A DNA stretch of 64,000 nt from Longitalea arenae (GTDB lineage Bacteria; Bacteroidota; Bacteroidia; Chitinophagales; Chitinophagaceae): NCBI RefSeq assembly GCF_016924755.1, contig NZ_JAFFJX010000012.1:62001-126000 (forward strand), read 5' to 3'. This document shows positions 8,811 to 17,710 of the stretch, piece by piece. The notes below the pieces were generated by a model. That model saw only the letters and a list, made by a program, of their open reading frames with translations. It made no database searches and was not told the DNA's origin. A program made the translations under genes and the position numbers. Numbering within the stretch: the stretch's first letter is position 1; each line of letters opens with the position of its first letter.

Positions 8811-10274
8811 ATGAAACAGGAAGACATTCTGTATTTGCTTACTGCCAATCCTGCCATACAAATGATCCGGTCACGGAGTGCCCGTTGGTATTTACCGTTT
8901 TTATATCATGTATATAAAGAGGAGAACCGCTTTGTTATCGGGGAAGATACGCTCATACAGTTATTATCAGAAACCCTGTCACACCAGGAAGATGGTACCG
9001 AAGATTTTGAAGAAGCTAAAATAGTTTTTGGGGAAGATGAAGAAACCCGAAGCCGCAAATACATTTTGAGCTGGGTACAGAAAAGAATTCTGCAGGACCT
9101 GCAGGATGCGGAAGGTAATATTCAATACCAGTTGAGCGCCCATACTGAAAAAGTGTTTCAGTGGCTGCTTACGCTGCAGGCCCGCAATCATGTTGGAACG
9201 GAAAGCCGGTTTAAATTATTGTTCAACTCATTACAGGATATTGTAGAAAAAACCGAAGACGACCGGCCCAAACGCCTGCAAATGTTAAAAGACCGCCGTG
9301 CAGAGATCGATAAAGAGATCAAGGCCATAGAACTGGGTGTAGCGCCCGATAATTACAGCAATGCGCAGGTGCAGGAAAGGCTCGATCTGTTCACCCGGCT
9401 TTGTTATGAGCTCATCAGCGACTTCAGGGAAGTGGAAGACAATTTCAAACAGATCCACCGCGCGATTGTAGAGCAACATACAAAAGCGGAGCAGAACAAA
9501 GGCGCTATCGTTGGGTTTGCCTTTGCTGCGTATGATGCCCTGCGTAATAGCAACCAGGGCAAAAGCTTCTATTCATTCTGGGACTTCCTGATCTCCCGGG
9601 CGGGTCAGCAGGACTGGAAAGAACTAACCGAACAATTGCTCGATCTGTTAAAAGACCGCGGCATTGAAGCCGATGAGCAGTTCCTGCAAAACATAAAATC
9701 CCTGCTGCTTGAGCAGGGTAAGACCGTGTACGATGCCAACGATAAAATGGCCGAAAAGCTCAGCCGGATCATTTCTGAAAAAGAAATAGCGCGGCACAAA
9801 CGCCTGCGGCAGCAGATCGGCAATATCAAGGAACTGATCTTTGATCTCATGGATGAAGAAGTAAATGGTGGCATTCATTTGGATGAAGGCGTGGAAATAA
9901 AAATGCTGATGGAGCGGAAGCTGCAGTTCGAACAGAAAAAAGCAACCGCATCGGTCAAACAACCAGTGACCGCCACTGAAAAGATCGCCGATCCCGAAAG
10001 GTTCAGCCGCATCATGAACACAAAACATATTGATAAAAAAAGGTTATGGCAAAAAGTGGAGCACGCGTTAAAGGAAAAGCAAACGGCCACCCTCAAAGAA
10101 GTGCTGGAACAGCAGCCGCTTGAGAATGGCATTGCCGAGATTGTAAGTTACTTTGGTTTTTTGCGCGATAAAGCAAGCCGCGTTCAGGTGATCCATAATA
10201 CCAGTGAGCATATTCCGTTAAATGAGGCTGCCACCAAATTTGTAGAAGTACCTTATTTATTATTCAGCAAATAA
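8811..10274 (+). CDS. jetA: JetA-like condensin subunit (DUF3375, MksF/kleisin-type)
   Basis: A 487-aa protein of the DUF3375 family, the kleisin-like subunit of Wadjet type I/MksBEF SMC complexes. It opens with LTANPAIQMIRSRSARWYLPFLYHVY, the family hallmark, followed by winged-helix and long coiled-coil segments. The ATG at 8811 is chosen because AGGAG lies 8 nt upstream and the family similarity starts there; an upstream ATG at 8751 adds 20 unrelated residues. The next gene begins 5 bp after the stop, so translation is probably coupled. It should bridge the JetC ATPase heads and hold JetB. Confidence 0.85.
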   Translation: MKQEDILYLLTANPAIQMIRSRSARWYLPFLYHVYKEENRFVIGEDTLIQLLSETLSHQEDGTEDFEEAKIVFGEDEETRSRKYILSWVQKRILQDLQDAEGNIQYQLSAHTEKVFQWLLTLQARNHVGTESRFKLLFNSLQDIVEKTEDDRPKRLQMLKDRRAEIDKEIKAIELGVAPDNYSNAQVQERLDLFTRLCYELISDFREVEDNFKQIHRAIVEQHTKAEQNKGAIVGFAFAAYDALRNSNQGKSFYSFWDFLISRAGQQDWKELTEQLLDLLKDRGIEADEQFLQNIKSLLLEQGKTVYDANDKMAEKLSRIISEKEIARHKRLRQQIGNIKELIFDLMDEEVNGGIHLDEGVEIKMLMERKLQFEQKKATASVKQPVTATEKIADPERFSRIMNTKHIDKKRLWQKVEHALKEKQTATLKEVLEQQPLENGIAEIVSYFGFLRDKASRVQVIHNTSEHIPLNEAATKFVEVPYLLFSK

Positions 10275-10279
10275 CCGAT

Positions 10280-10921
10280 ATGAGCACTCAGCAAAGAATA
10301 TTACCATATACCTCTGTATTTATAAAACTCCTCAAAGGGCCCGTTGAATATGTAGAGAAAAGCACCTGGGAAAAACTGATCCAATATAAGGTCGAATTGA
10401 CCGGTTTCCTGCTGCAAATGGGCCTGGCCCTTGTACTCGATGAACAGGATGGTTACGCTTACATAAAACATTACCCGTTTGAAGAAGATGAGAACCCGGT
10501 AAGCTGGATCCAAAGAAGGGCGCTTACCTATGAAGAAAGCGTGATGCTGGTATTGCTGCGCGAAATGATGGCAGAATTTGAAGTAGGTGAAGCGACCAAC
10601 CGGGAACTGATAAAAAAACGCCGCGAAATAAAGGAATATGCAGAGCTCTTCTTTAAAGAAAATGCGAGCCGGGTGAAATTCCTAAAAGAAATAGACCGGC
10701 TGATCGATAAGGCGGAAGAAAATGGTTTCCTCGATAAAACAGAGACCAGTGACCTGGCCGATGAACAGAAGTTCCGTATAAAGAAGATCATCAAAGCAAA
10801 GGTCAGCAGCGAAGAGCTGGATCATTTCTACCAGCAATTGGTAAAGATCAAGGAAGAAAAGGATAATAAAGCTGACCAGGAACAATTGGAAGGCCATAAG
10901 GAATACCTAAGGTCTGAATAG
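10280..10921 (+). CDS. jetB: JetB-like condensin subunit (DUF4194, MksE-type)
   Basis: A 213-aa protein of the DUF4194/JetB family, the KITE-like winged-helix dimer of MksBEF/Wadjet complexes. Diagnostic stretches are GFLLQMGLALVLDEQDGYAYIKH, WIQRRALTYEESVMLVLLREMMAEFE and a C-terminal charged helix. It lies 5 bp after jetA and 92 bp before the SMC-like gene. Family assignment rests on size, position and these motifs. Confidence 0.82.
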   Translation: MSTQQRILPYTSVFIKLLKGPVEYVEKSTWEKLIQYKVELTGFLLQMGLALVLDEQDGYAYIKHYPFEEDENPVSWIQRRALTYEESVMLVLLREMMAEFEVGEATNRELIKKRREIKEYAELFFKENASRVKFLKEIDRLIDKAEENGFLDKTETSDLADEQKFRIKKIIKAKVSSEELDHFYQQLVKIKEEKDNKADQEQLEGHKEYLRSE

Positions 10922-11013
10922 TTAGAGGTTCTAAAAGTAAGCCAGGACCTGGCAGGCTTAAATACCAGATCTGACAGGCATGGCGGTTCGATATAAAATC
11001 AGGAATAACATTT

Positions 11014-14000
11014 ATGCAGTTAAGCGTTTTTAGTACTGATAGTCAAAAGAGCGGATTCCGGTTGCAATACATGGAGATCTTTAACTGGGGTACCTTCGAC
11101 GATGTGGTGCATAGCATCAGGCCGATGGGTGAAACCTGTTTACTTACTGGCGCTAACGGAAGCGGTAAGACCACTTTTGTAGATGCCCTGCTTACCCTCA
11201 TCGTTCCCGAGAAAAAGTACCGTTTTTACAACCAGAGCAGTGGTAGTGAAAAAAAGGGCGATCGTACGGAGGAAACCTATGTTATGGGCGGCTACGGCAC
11301 TATGAACAGTGAAAGTACCGGTTCCCTGAAAACCCTGTATCTCCGCGAAAATAAAGAGGAGGCCTACAGCATCCTGCTGGCGCATTTTGCCAATGAAGCG
11401 GATCAGGCTGTCACACTTTTCCAGGTTCGCTATTTCTCCAATGGCGATATGAAAAAGCTTTTCGGTATTGCCCATAAAGCCTTGCGCATCGATGAAGACT
11501 TTAAACCTTTCGACTTGAACGGCCAGTGGAAAAAGACATTGGATCAACGGTACAACAAGGGAAGCCGTAAACAAATTGAATGGTTCGATGCCGCCAGCAA
11601 ATATGCCCAGCAATTAGTGCATGTATTGGGTATGCAGAGCGTGCAGGCCTTGCAGTTGTTCAACCAGACCGTAGGTATTAAGGTGCTGGGTAACCTCGAT
11701 GAATTCATACGCACCCATATGCTGGAGCCCAGGAATATGGAAGAATCTTTCCAGGACCTGAAAAAACACCTGGCTACCCTGCTCGATGCCCGCCGGAATA
11801 TTGAAAAAGCCGAAGAGCAAATAAAGCTGCTACAACCGGTGGAACAACATTTCAAAGCATTTAATACTTTAAAGAATGATATTGATCTAACGGAGCAGTT
11901 GTTACAAACTGCCCGCATCTGGAACAGTTATACCCGCAACAAATTGCTGCACCAGGCCATTGAAGAGAGCGATGCAACCATCAAAGACATTCAGCAAAAA
12001 CAACAGGTTGTAAAACTCACTTATGATCAGTTGCAGGAAGAAGAGCGGGTTATAAAAAATCAGATCGATCAGAACAAGGCAGGGCAGCGGATGCAACAGC
12101 TGGAAAAAGAAGCGCAGGAGCTGGAATTGGAAAAGCAGGAAGCGACCGCTGACCTCGCTTTATTTGCCAGCTGGTGTGAGGAGCTGCATCTGGAAGAAAA
12201 ACTACCTGCCGATGAAGCCGCTTATCACCGCATCGTAAAGGAAGTAAATCGCAAAAGACTCGAGCTGGAGACGAAACAAAGGCTCAATGAAGAAGATGAA
12301 TACAGCGCTAAACGTAATAAAGAGAAGGCGGATGCAGAGAGGAAGAAAGTTGAAGATGAATTGAATAACCTGCTGCAAAGTAAGAACAATATTCCGGCCA
12401 ACCTCATTCATGTGCGCAGGCAGCTCTGCGATGCATTGAATATAGATCAGAATGATCTTCCCTATTGCGGCGAATTGATGCAAGTGAGAAGCGATAGCAT
12501 AGAATGGCAGCCGGCCCTGGAAAAACTGCTGCGGGCATTCTCACTTCGCCTGCTGGTGCCCGATAAATACTACAAAAAAGTGAACAGGTATGTGAACAAT
12601 AACAACCTGGGCATCCGCCTGGTATATGAACACGTTACCGATAATCCGCTGCAGCTGAATCCGCAAAAGGATACAGTTTGTGAAAAGCTGGAATTTCATC
12701 CCGACAACGTCTTAAGCAAATGGGTTGAACAGCAGATCATCATGTACTTCGACCATGTATGCATCAACGACGAAAAGACGCTCGACCGTTATGATAAAGC
12801 CATTACGCTGAACGGGTTGACCAAGAACAAATCGCGGCATGAGAAGGACGACCGAACCGGTAAAAACGATCCGGGCAAGTATGTCATGGGCTGGAACAAT
12901 GAGAAGAAAAGGGAATTCCTGATAAAACGGAGAAACCAGTGGGCCGATCAGTCGGTCAGGGCGAATGAAACACTGGAAAAATGTAAAACCAAATCAGACC
13001 GCCTGCAAAAGCAGTTCTATGCGGTAACCCGTATCCGTGAACATAAGGGTTTTGCCGCCCTGGATATTGCCGGCATTCAACGCAGCATTCACAAATTACA
13101 AGAGCAGATAAACGGCTTGCGCAAGGCCAATAAAGAGCTGGATAACCTGAAAGCGCAGTTGCTCGAGATCCAGAAGAAGAAAGAAGAAGCAGAAGCACAG
13201 CGCGGCCAGTTGCTGATCGACGAAACCCGGTTGAAAGACAGGATGGAACAGTATCACCAGCAACAGGAAGCCTTGCAGCCGCTCCTGCAACATATCGGCG
13301 AAACGGATAAAGACGGCTTGCTGCAGTTCCAGCAACAACAGGCGGCATTGTTATCAAACATAACCCTGGAAAATATTGATGAAATATACGAAGGGCTGAA
13401 GGCGGAAAAGACCCGTTTGCACGAAAAGCAAAAGGATGAGCTGCACCGCGAAGAAACGCAGCTGAACAAATGCATTAACCGCATCAAGAACCCATCTACT
13501 GAACTGAAAAGTAAATTCTCGCCCGAATGGGATGGCGATGTACAACACCTGCCTGAAGATGCAGCTTATGCCAATGAATACATCGATTGGCTGAACAAAC
13601 TGGTGCATGAGAACCTGCCCAAATACAAACGGGATTTTGAAAGTTATATCAATGATACCATTACGTATAAGATCGGTGGATTGAATGAGGAAATGGAAAA
13701 ATGGGAGCGCGATATCAATAACAGCGTTCAACGCCTGAATCAATCGCTGAGTGGGATCAACTTCAACCGACTCCCCGATACTTATATTCAATTGGGAAAA
13801 AGGCCAGTGCCTGCGGGAACCGATATCAAAGAGTTCAGGGGCCGCCTGCTGGATGCATTGCCACAATCGGCGAACTGGCAGCAAAGCAGTTTCGAAGAAA
13901 AATCAAAACATTTTACGCAGAAGGTACAGCCGCTGATCGATGAGCTGGATAAAAACGAGAGCTATCGCAACAAGGTGATGGATGTACGTAACTGGTTCGA

Positions 14001-14421
14001 GTTCTGGGCCGATGAAAAGTTTCGTAATACCGATGAGCTGAAGAAAACCTACCGGCAGATGGGACAATTATCGGGTGGGGAAAAAGCGCAGCTCACCTAT
14101 ACCATTTTGTGCAGCGCCATCGCCTACCAGTTTGGTATTACCCGCGAAGGGAAGAACAGCCGGAGTCTTCGGTTCATTGCGGTGGATGAAAGTTTCAGCA
14201 ACCAGGATGAAGAGAAGGCAACCTACTTGATGGAGCTGTGTAAACAGCTGCACCTGCAATTGCTGGTGGTTACGCCAAGCGATAAGATCCAGATCGTGCA
14301 GAACTTTATTGCCCATGTGCACCTGGTGCAGCGGGTAAATAACCGCCATAGCGTGTTGTACAATATGACCATTAAAGAGTTGAAAGAAAAGATCGAAGAA
14401 GTGAATGCGGTATTATCCTGA
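11014..14421 (+). CDS. jetC: JetC-like SMC ATPase (MksB/MukB type)
   Basis: A 1135-aa SMC-like ATPase, the motor of the JetABC complex, predicted to extrude DNA loops. Walker A is GANGSGKTT (46-54), the ABC signature LSGGEKAQ (1019-1026), and Walker B FIAVDESFSNQDEE (1054-1067), so the ATPase looks intact. Between the head halves are two long coiled coils and a hinge-like region at about 480-650. Third gene of the operon. In Wadjet type I a JetD toprim-like nuclease gene should follow; here the next feature is a terminator-like dyad and a convergent glycosidase gene, so the set is either a JetD-less derivative or a housekeeping MksBEF-type condensin. Confidence 0.88.
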   Translation: MQLSVFSTDSQKSGFRLQYMEIFNWGTFDDVVHSIRPMGETCLLTGANGSGKTTFVDALLTLIVPEKKYRFYNQSSGSEKKGDRTEETYVMGGYGTMNSESTGSLKTLYLRENKEEAYSILLAHFANEADQAVTLFQVRYFSNGDMKKLFGIAHKALRIDEDFKPFDLNGQWKKTLDQRYNKGSRKQIEWFDAASKYAQQLVHVLGMQSVQALQLFNQTVGIKVLGNLDEFIRTHMLEPRNMEESFQDLKKHLATLLDARRNIEKAEEQIKLLQPVEQHFKAFNTLKNDIDLTEQLLQTARIWNSYTRNKLLHQAIEESDATIKDIQQKQQVVKLTYDQLQEEERVIKNQIDQNKAGQRMQQLEKEAQELELEKQEATADLALFASWCEELHLEEKLPADEAAYHRIVKEVNRKRLELETKQRLNEEDEYSAKRNKEKADAERKKVEDELNNLLQSKNNIPANLIHVRRQLCDALNIDQNDLPYCGELMQVRSDSIEWQPALEKLLRAFSLRLLVPDKYYKKVNRYVNNNNLGIRLVYEHVTDNPLQLNPQKDTVCEKLEFHPDNVLSKWVEQQIIMYFDHVCINDEKTLDRYDKAITLNGLTKNKSRHEKDDRTGKNDPGKYVMGWNNEKKREFLIKRRNQWADQSVRANETLEKCKTKSDRLQKQFYAVTRIREHKGFAALDIAGIQRSIHKLQEQINGLRKANKELDNLKAQLLEIQKKKEEAEAQRGQLLIDETRLKDRMEQYHQQQEALQPLLQHIGETDKDGLLQFQQQQAALLSNITLENIDEIYEGLKAEKTRLHEKQKDELHREETQLNKCINRIKNPSTELKSKFSPEWDGDVQHLPEDAAYANEYIDWLNKLVHENLPKYKRDFESYINDTITYKIGGLNEEMEKWERDINNSVQRLNQSLSGINFNRLPDTYIQLGKRPVPAGTDIKEFRGRLLDALPQSANWQQSSFEEKSKHFTQKVQPLIDELDKNESYRNKVMDVRNWFEFWADEKFRNTDELKKTYRQMGQLSGGEKAQLTYTILCSAIAYQFGITREGKNSRSLRFIAVDESFSNQDEEKATYLMELCKQLHLQLLVVTPSDKIQIVQNFIAHVHLVQRVNNRHSVLYNMTIKELKEKIEEVNAVLS

Positions 14422-14440
14422 TTCGAATTGAATGTAGCAG

Positions 14441-14520
14441 TTGCAAGTGACAGGTTGCCGGTTTCAGGATGTCGGATCGCCGGCTTTCTTTGTGCCCGTA
14501 ACCTGAAACCTGTACCTGTA
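14441..14520. repeat. Inverted pair of CAGGTT/CCTGAAACC word repeats
   Basis: Copies of CAGGTTGCCGGTTTCAGG and their near reverse complement GTAACCTGAAACCTGTACCTG lie between two convergent genes and could fold into an imperfect hairpin upstream of the terminator at 14529-14557. Confidence 0.5.
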
Positions 14521-14528
14521 TAACATAC

Positions 14529-14557
14529 GAATGCCACACCATAACGATGTGGCATTC
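14529..14557. terminator. Bidirectional terminator-like hairpin
   Basis: GAATGCCACA (14529-14538) and TGTGGCATTC (14548-14557) form a perfect 10-bp stem with a 9-nt loop between the convergent jetC-like and glycosidase genes. Only a short T run follows. Confidence 0.6.
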
Positions 14558-14575
14558 TTTAGTGATAAAATGAAA

Positions 14576-16921
14576 TTATCGTCCCAGCCTGATCAGCTTG
14601 ATCGTCTCTTTTATATCTCCCTGTTTTACTTCCAGGTAATAAACGCCCGGTGTATAACCGGCGCCCAGGTAAAATAAGCCGGTTGCCGGCACACCGCTTC
14701 TTGATTCTATCAGCGCTCCTGCATTGTTAACTACAGTAATACTGAGTGGCTTAGGCGATGTGCTCAGTGTCATAATGATGAACTGGCCCGGTGAAGGATT
14801 AGGAAATGCCTTCACCGTGAGGATACCATCGTTTTCGCCCGGTAAGCTGGATACTCTTACGGTAGTAGAACCGGTGCTCGTATTGCCTGCGCTATCGGTA
14901 GCCGTGATAGCAATGGTATAGGTTCTGTCTTTATTGAAATGTGATTTTTCAGCCCTTAATTTAACATGATGGTTGTCTACGATCACCCAGTCAGGCTCAA
15001 AATGATTAGCCGGTTCATCGCTGCTAACAGTCAATGAACTGGTCACGCCGCCGCAACTGTCACTAAGTTGGTAATTGATGGTAACATCGCGCAATTGGTG
15101 GTTTGGTGGCCATAACACCTGGGGAGTGGCTGATACATTCGTGATAAGCGGAGCAGTATGGTCAACTGTTCGTACCACGAAGCTGCAGGTGTCGGCATTG
15201 CCGGCGATATCTGTAGCGATAAGGGTAATAATGGTGTTCAATTGGCCATTTATGATGCTACCCGCTGCCGGCAGCTGCGTAATGGTAACGGGTGATGAAG
15301 CCTCTACGCTGGCTGCGCGGGTGAAATCGGGCAACACAAGCGAGCAATCGTTGTTGAGCACGAGCAGCGTATCGCCCGGGCAGGCAATAACCGGCGCCAG
15401 GTTGGAAACGGTGGCCGAGGCGACGCTTTCGTTGTGAAAACGGTCGGTAGTGGTAACTGTGTAATAGTAGGTCGTATCAGGGCCAACCGATCGGTCGGTA
15501 TAAGCGGTAGTGTCGTTATTGGTTATATACAGGATGTTTTCAGCCAGGTTAATATCGATCACCGGGTTGGTGGAGCGATAGACCACAAACTGCCAGGCCT
15601 TATTCAGGGGATCGCTGCTAACGGGTTTGGTCCATTTCAATACAACCGAATCATTGCCATACTTAACTGCGCTTACATCCACAGGTTTCTCAGGCGCAAC
15701 ACTGTCGCGCCAGGGCATACTCGGCAGCAGGGCCGGTTTGTTATAAAAGAACAGGCGTAAGGAATCGCGAAAGCCCAGTTTGGAAGCGCTGCGCATGCTG
15801 CTGGTATTGTAAACCGCTTGTCCGTGAATATTGGCCAGCGAACGGTTCAAACGTACTTCATTGGGGATCATTGACGGGTTTGCCCAGTTCACGCCCTGCG
15901 CAGGATCATTTACTTTATAACCGGCAAGGCCTATATACATATGCCGGCCATACGTGTTGTTGTTCCACCAGGGAACTACTACGCCGTAATTGGCGCCGGG
16001 CTGACCGATATACCAGTAAACCTGCGGACATAAATAATCAACCCAGCCCTGTTGTATCCATTTGCGGGTGTCGGCAAATAAAGAAGTGTAATGTTCAAGG
16101 CCGCTGGTGGCTGAACCGATCTCCGGATTGGTACTATTGCGGTAGATACCAGAAGGGGACACGCCGAATTTTACCCAGGGTTTTATGCTCCTGATGCTAT
16201 CATATACCCGGGCGATCAGCAGGTTCACATTATCCCTGCGCCAGTCGGCCTTCACCGTAAAGCCGCGCGGATCTGCAGCAAAGGAAGCACTATCATTGAT
16301 AGGTGTAACACCGGCGCCGGGCGGTGAAGGATAAAAATAATCATCGAAATGGATGCCGTCCACATCATAACGGTGTACGATATCTGTGATCACACTGGTC
16401 ACGTAATCGCGTACCGCTGGTAAACCCGGGTCCAGGATGCGCAAGGTGCTTTGGCTTAACAACCATTCAGGATGGGTTTTAGTTACATGGTTCGCCGCAA
16501 AGGAGGGAATATTGTTCGAATTACCCGCCGCACGGTAAGGGTTTAACCAGGCGTGAAATTCAATGCCCCGTTTATGGCATTCTTCGATGGCGAATTGCAT
16601 CGGGTCCCAGTAAGGCTCGGGCATTTTGCCCTGGGTGCCGGTGAGATCGGCCGACCAGGGTTCAATGGCGCTGGCATACATGGCATCGCATTGGCTGCGT
16701 ACCTGGATGAACAGGGCCGTTAAACCGGTTGCTTTGTGATGATCGAGAATGTTTAATAAAGCCGCCTGTTGTTGGGCCGGGGTCTGACTGCGGTTGGGCC
16801 AGTCGATATTGGAGTAAGTGGCGATCCAGGCGCCTCTGAATTCCCGTTTCGGCGTATTTTGTGCAAATGCAGCAACACATAGCAAACAAGTTGCATAAAC
16901 AGTTAGTAGATTTTTTAACAT
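14576..16921 (-). CDS. Secreted family 10-like glycosyl hydrolase with sorting domain
   Basis: A 781-aa exported protein. A signal peptide (LLTVYATCLLCVAAFAQ) precedes a GHL10/DUF187 TIM-barrel (EFRGAWIATYSNIDWP, FIQVRSQCDAMYAS, FHAWLNPYRA, DGIHFDDYFYP), with conserved acidic residues in the last motif. After about residue 400 come fibronectin-III-like and HYR-like beta modules, then a C-terminal type IX secretion-type sorting domain (AFPNPSPGQF ... YLEVKQGDIKETIKLIRLGR). Predicted to be secreted across the outer membrane and to act on polysaccharide or peptidoglycan-like glycans; the substrate is not readable. Convergent with the Jet-like operon. Confidence 0.85.
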   Translation of the reverse strand: MLKNLLTVYATCLLCVAAFAQNTPKREFRGAWIATYSNIDWPNRSQTPAQQQAALLNILDHHKATGLTALFIQVRSQCDAMYASAIEPWSADLTGTQGKMPEPYWDPMQFAIEECHKRGIEFHAWLNPYRAAGNSNNIPSFAANHVTKTHPEWLLSQSTLRILDPGLPAVRDYVTSVITDIVHRYDVDGIHFDDYFYPSPPGAGVTPINDSASFAADPRGFTVKADWRRDNVNLLIARVYDSIRSIKPWVKFGVSPSGIYRNSTNPEIGSATSGLEHYTSLFADTRKWIQQGWVDYLCPQVYWYIGQPGANYGVVVPWWNNNTYGRHMYIGLAGYKVNDPAQGVNWANPSMIPNEVRLNRSLANIHGQAVYNTSSMRSASKLGFRDSLRLFFYNKPALLPSMPWRDSVAPEKPVDVSAVKYGNDSVVLKWTKPVSSDPLNKAWQFVVYRSTNPVIDINLAENILYITNNDTTAYTDRSVGPDTTYYYTVTTTDRFHNESVASATVSNLAPVIACPGDTLLVLNNDCSLVLPDFTRAASVEASSPVTITQLPAAGSIINGQLNTIITLIATDIAGNADTCSFVVRTVDHTAPLITNVSATPQVLWPPNHQLRDVTINYQLSDSCGGVTSSLTVSSDEPANHFEPDWVIVDNHHVKLRAEKSHFNKDRTYTIAITATDSAGNTSTGSTTVRVSSLPGENDGILTVKAFPNPSPGQFIIMTLSTSPKPLSITVVNNAGALIESRSGVPATGLFYLGAGYTPGVYYLEVKQGDIKETIKLIRLGR

Positions 16922-17128
16922 GGTAGGTTATTTTTGCAGGTGTTGCCGAATTTACAGCCTCCCTTGCAAATATGGCCGCACTTTATAGCCGCAAAAACTT
17001 GCAAGTGCAGGCATTTCATAAATAATTCATGGAGCAGCTTACTTTTGTGCGGAAGCAATCGATTGCATAAGCGGGTTATAGTAGATACGGCCACCGGTAG
17101 GTGAAGCCAAATAAGGAAACTGACTAAT

Positions 17129-17554
17129 ATGTATCGGAAAAAAATAGATGTAGACGTTGTGATGGACATCCTGAAAGCTTTGCTGGAAGCACAGCCGCAT
17201 TCCACCTTTGTGGCCAGCCTGTACCAGCAGTACCAGGAGCGTGGCGGCTTAAGTAAAAAGCAGCTGGAAGGATTGTATAATAAATCACTCAAAGTGCCTT
17301 CCATTCCCGCCAACAAGCTGGCTACGCTGGAAGCAATGATCCTGAAAAGGCCTACCCGGTATAAATCAGCGCCGCCGCCGCCGAAGCCACTGTATGAAAA
17401 AGATGAAAAGATCGGTCAAATGATGGATTCGATACTGGCGAAATACCCCCAGCACAAGCGGGTTTTATTTTTGAAATCGAAATATGATAACAACGAAACA
17501 CTCTCGTCGGCTGAAGTATTGGAGATAGAACGGTTTACTAAGGTGCTCAAGTAG
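17129..17554 (+). CDS. Hypothetical protein, 141 aa
   Basis: I do not recognise a family. The protein is soluble and helical with a Pro-rich stretch (APPPPKP, about residues 85-91) separating two similar halves, each containing a YxxY/K...LS.K..L-type segment (QYQERGGLSKKQLEGLYNKS and KSKYDNNETLSSAEVLEIER), so it may be an internal duplication. The short distance to the glycosidase start on the opposite strand (207 bp) would allow a shared promoter region. Codon use looks like the neighbours. Confidence 0.65.
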   Translation: MYRKKIDVDVVMDILKALLEAQPHSTFVASLYQQYQERGGLSKKQLEGLYNKSLKVPSIPANKLATLEAMILKRPTRYKSAPPPPKPLYEKDEKIGQMMDSILAKYPQHKRVLFLKSKYDNNETLSSAEVLEIERFTKVLK

Positions 17555-17580
17555 CGTTATGGGTTGCGTTGTTCGTAAAA

Positions 17581-17710
17581 CGTTTATGGTTTGATGTTTA
17601 TGGTTTATGGTTACAAAAACCCGCTGATGAAGGAAAAGACTGCAGAAGATAAGTAATGAATGCGGAACCAAAATAACCACAAACAACAAACCATAAACCA
17701 CAAACCGTAA
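17581..17710. repeat. Inverted pair of GGTTTATGGTTT word repeats
   Basis: Tandem degenerate copies of GGTTTATGGTTT (17581-17614) are mirrored by AACAAACCATAAACCACAAACC (17671-17707) between two convergent genes. A transcript from either side could form a long imperfect hairpin. The same word occurs at 49030-49065 and 61924-61960. Confidence 0.6.

Noticed and set aside
17129-17554. JetD or other missing subunit of the Jet-like operon
   Set aside because: At 141 aa it is far too short, has no toprim motif and lies beyond a convergent gene.
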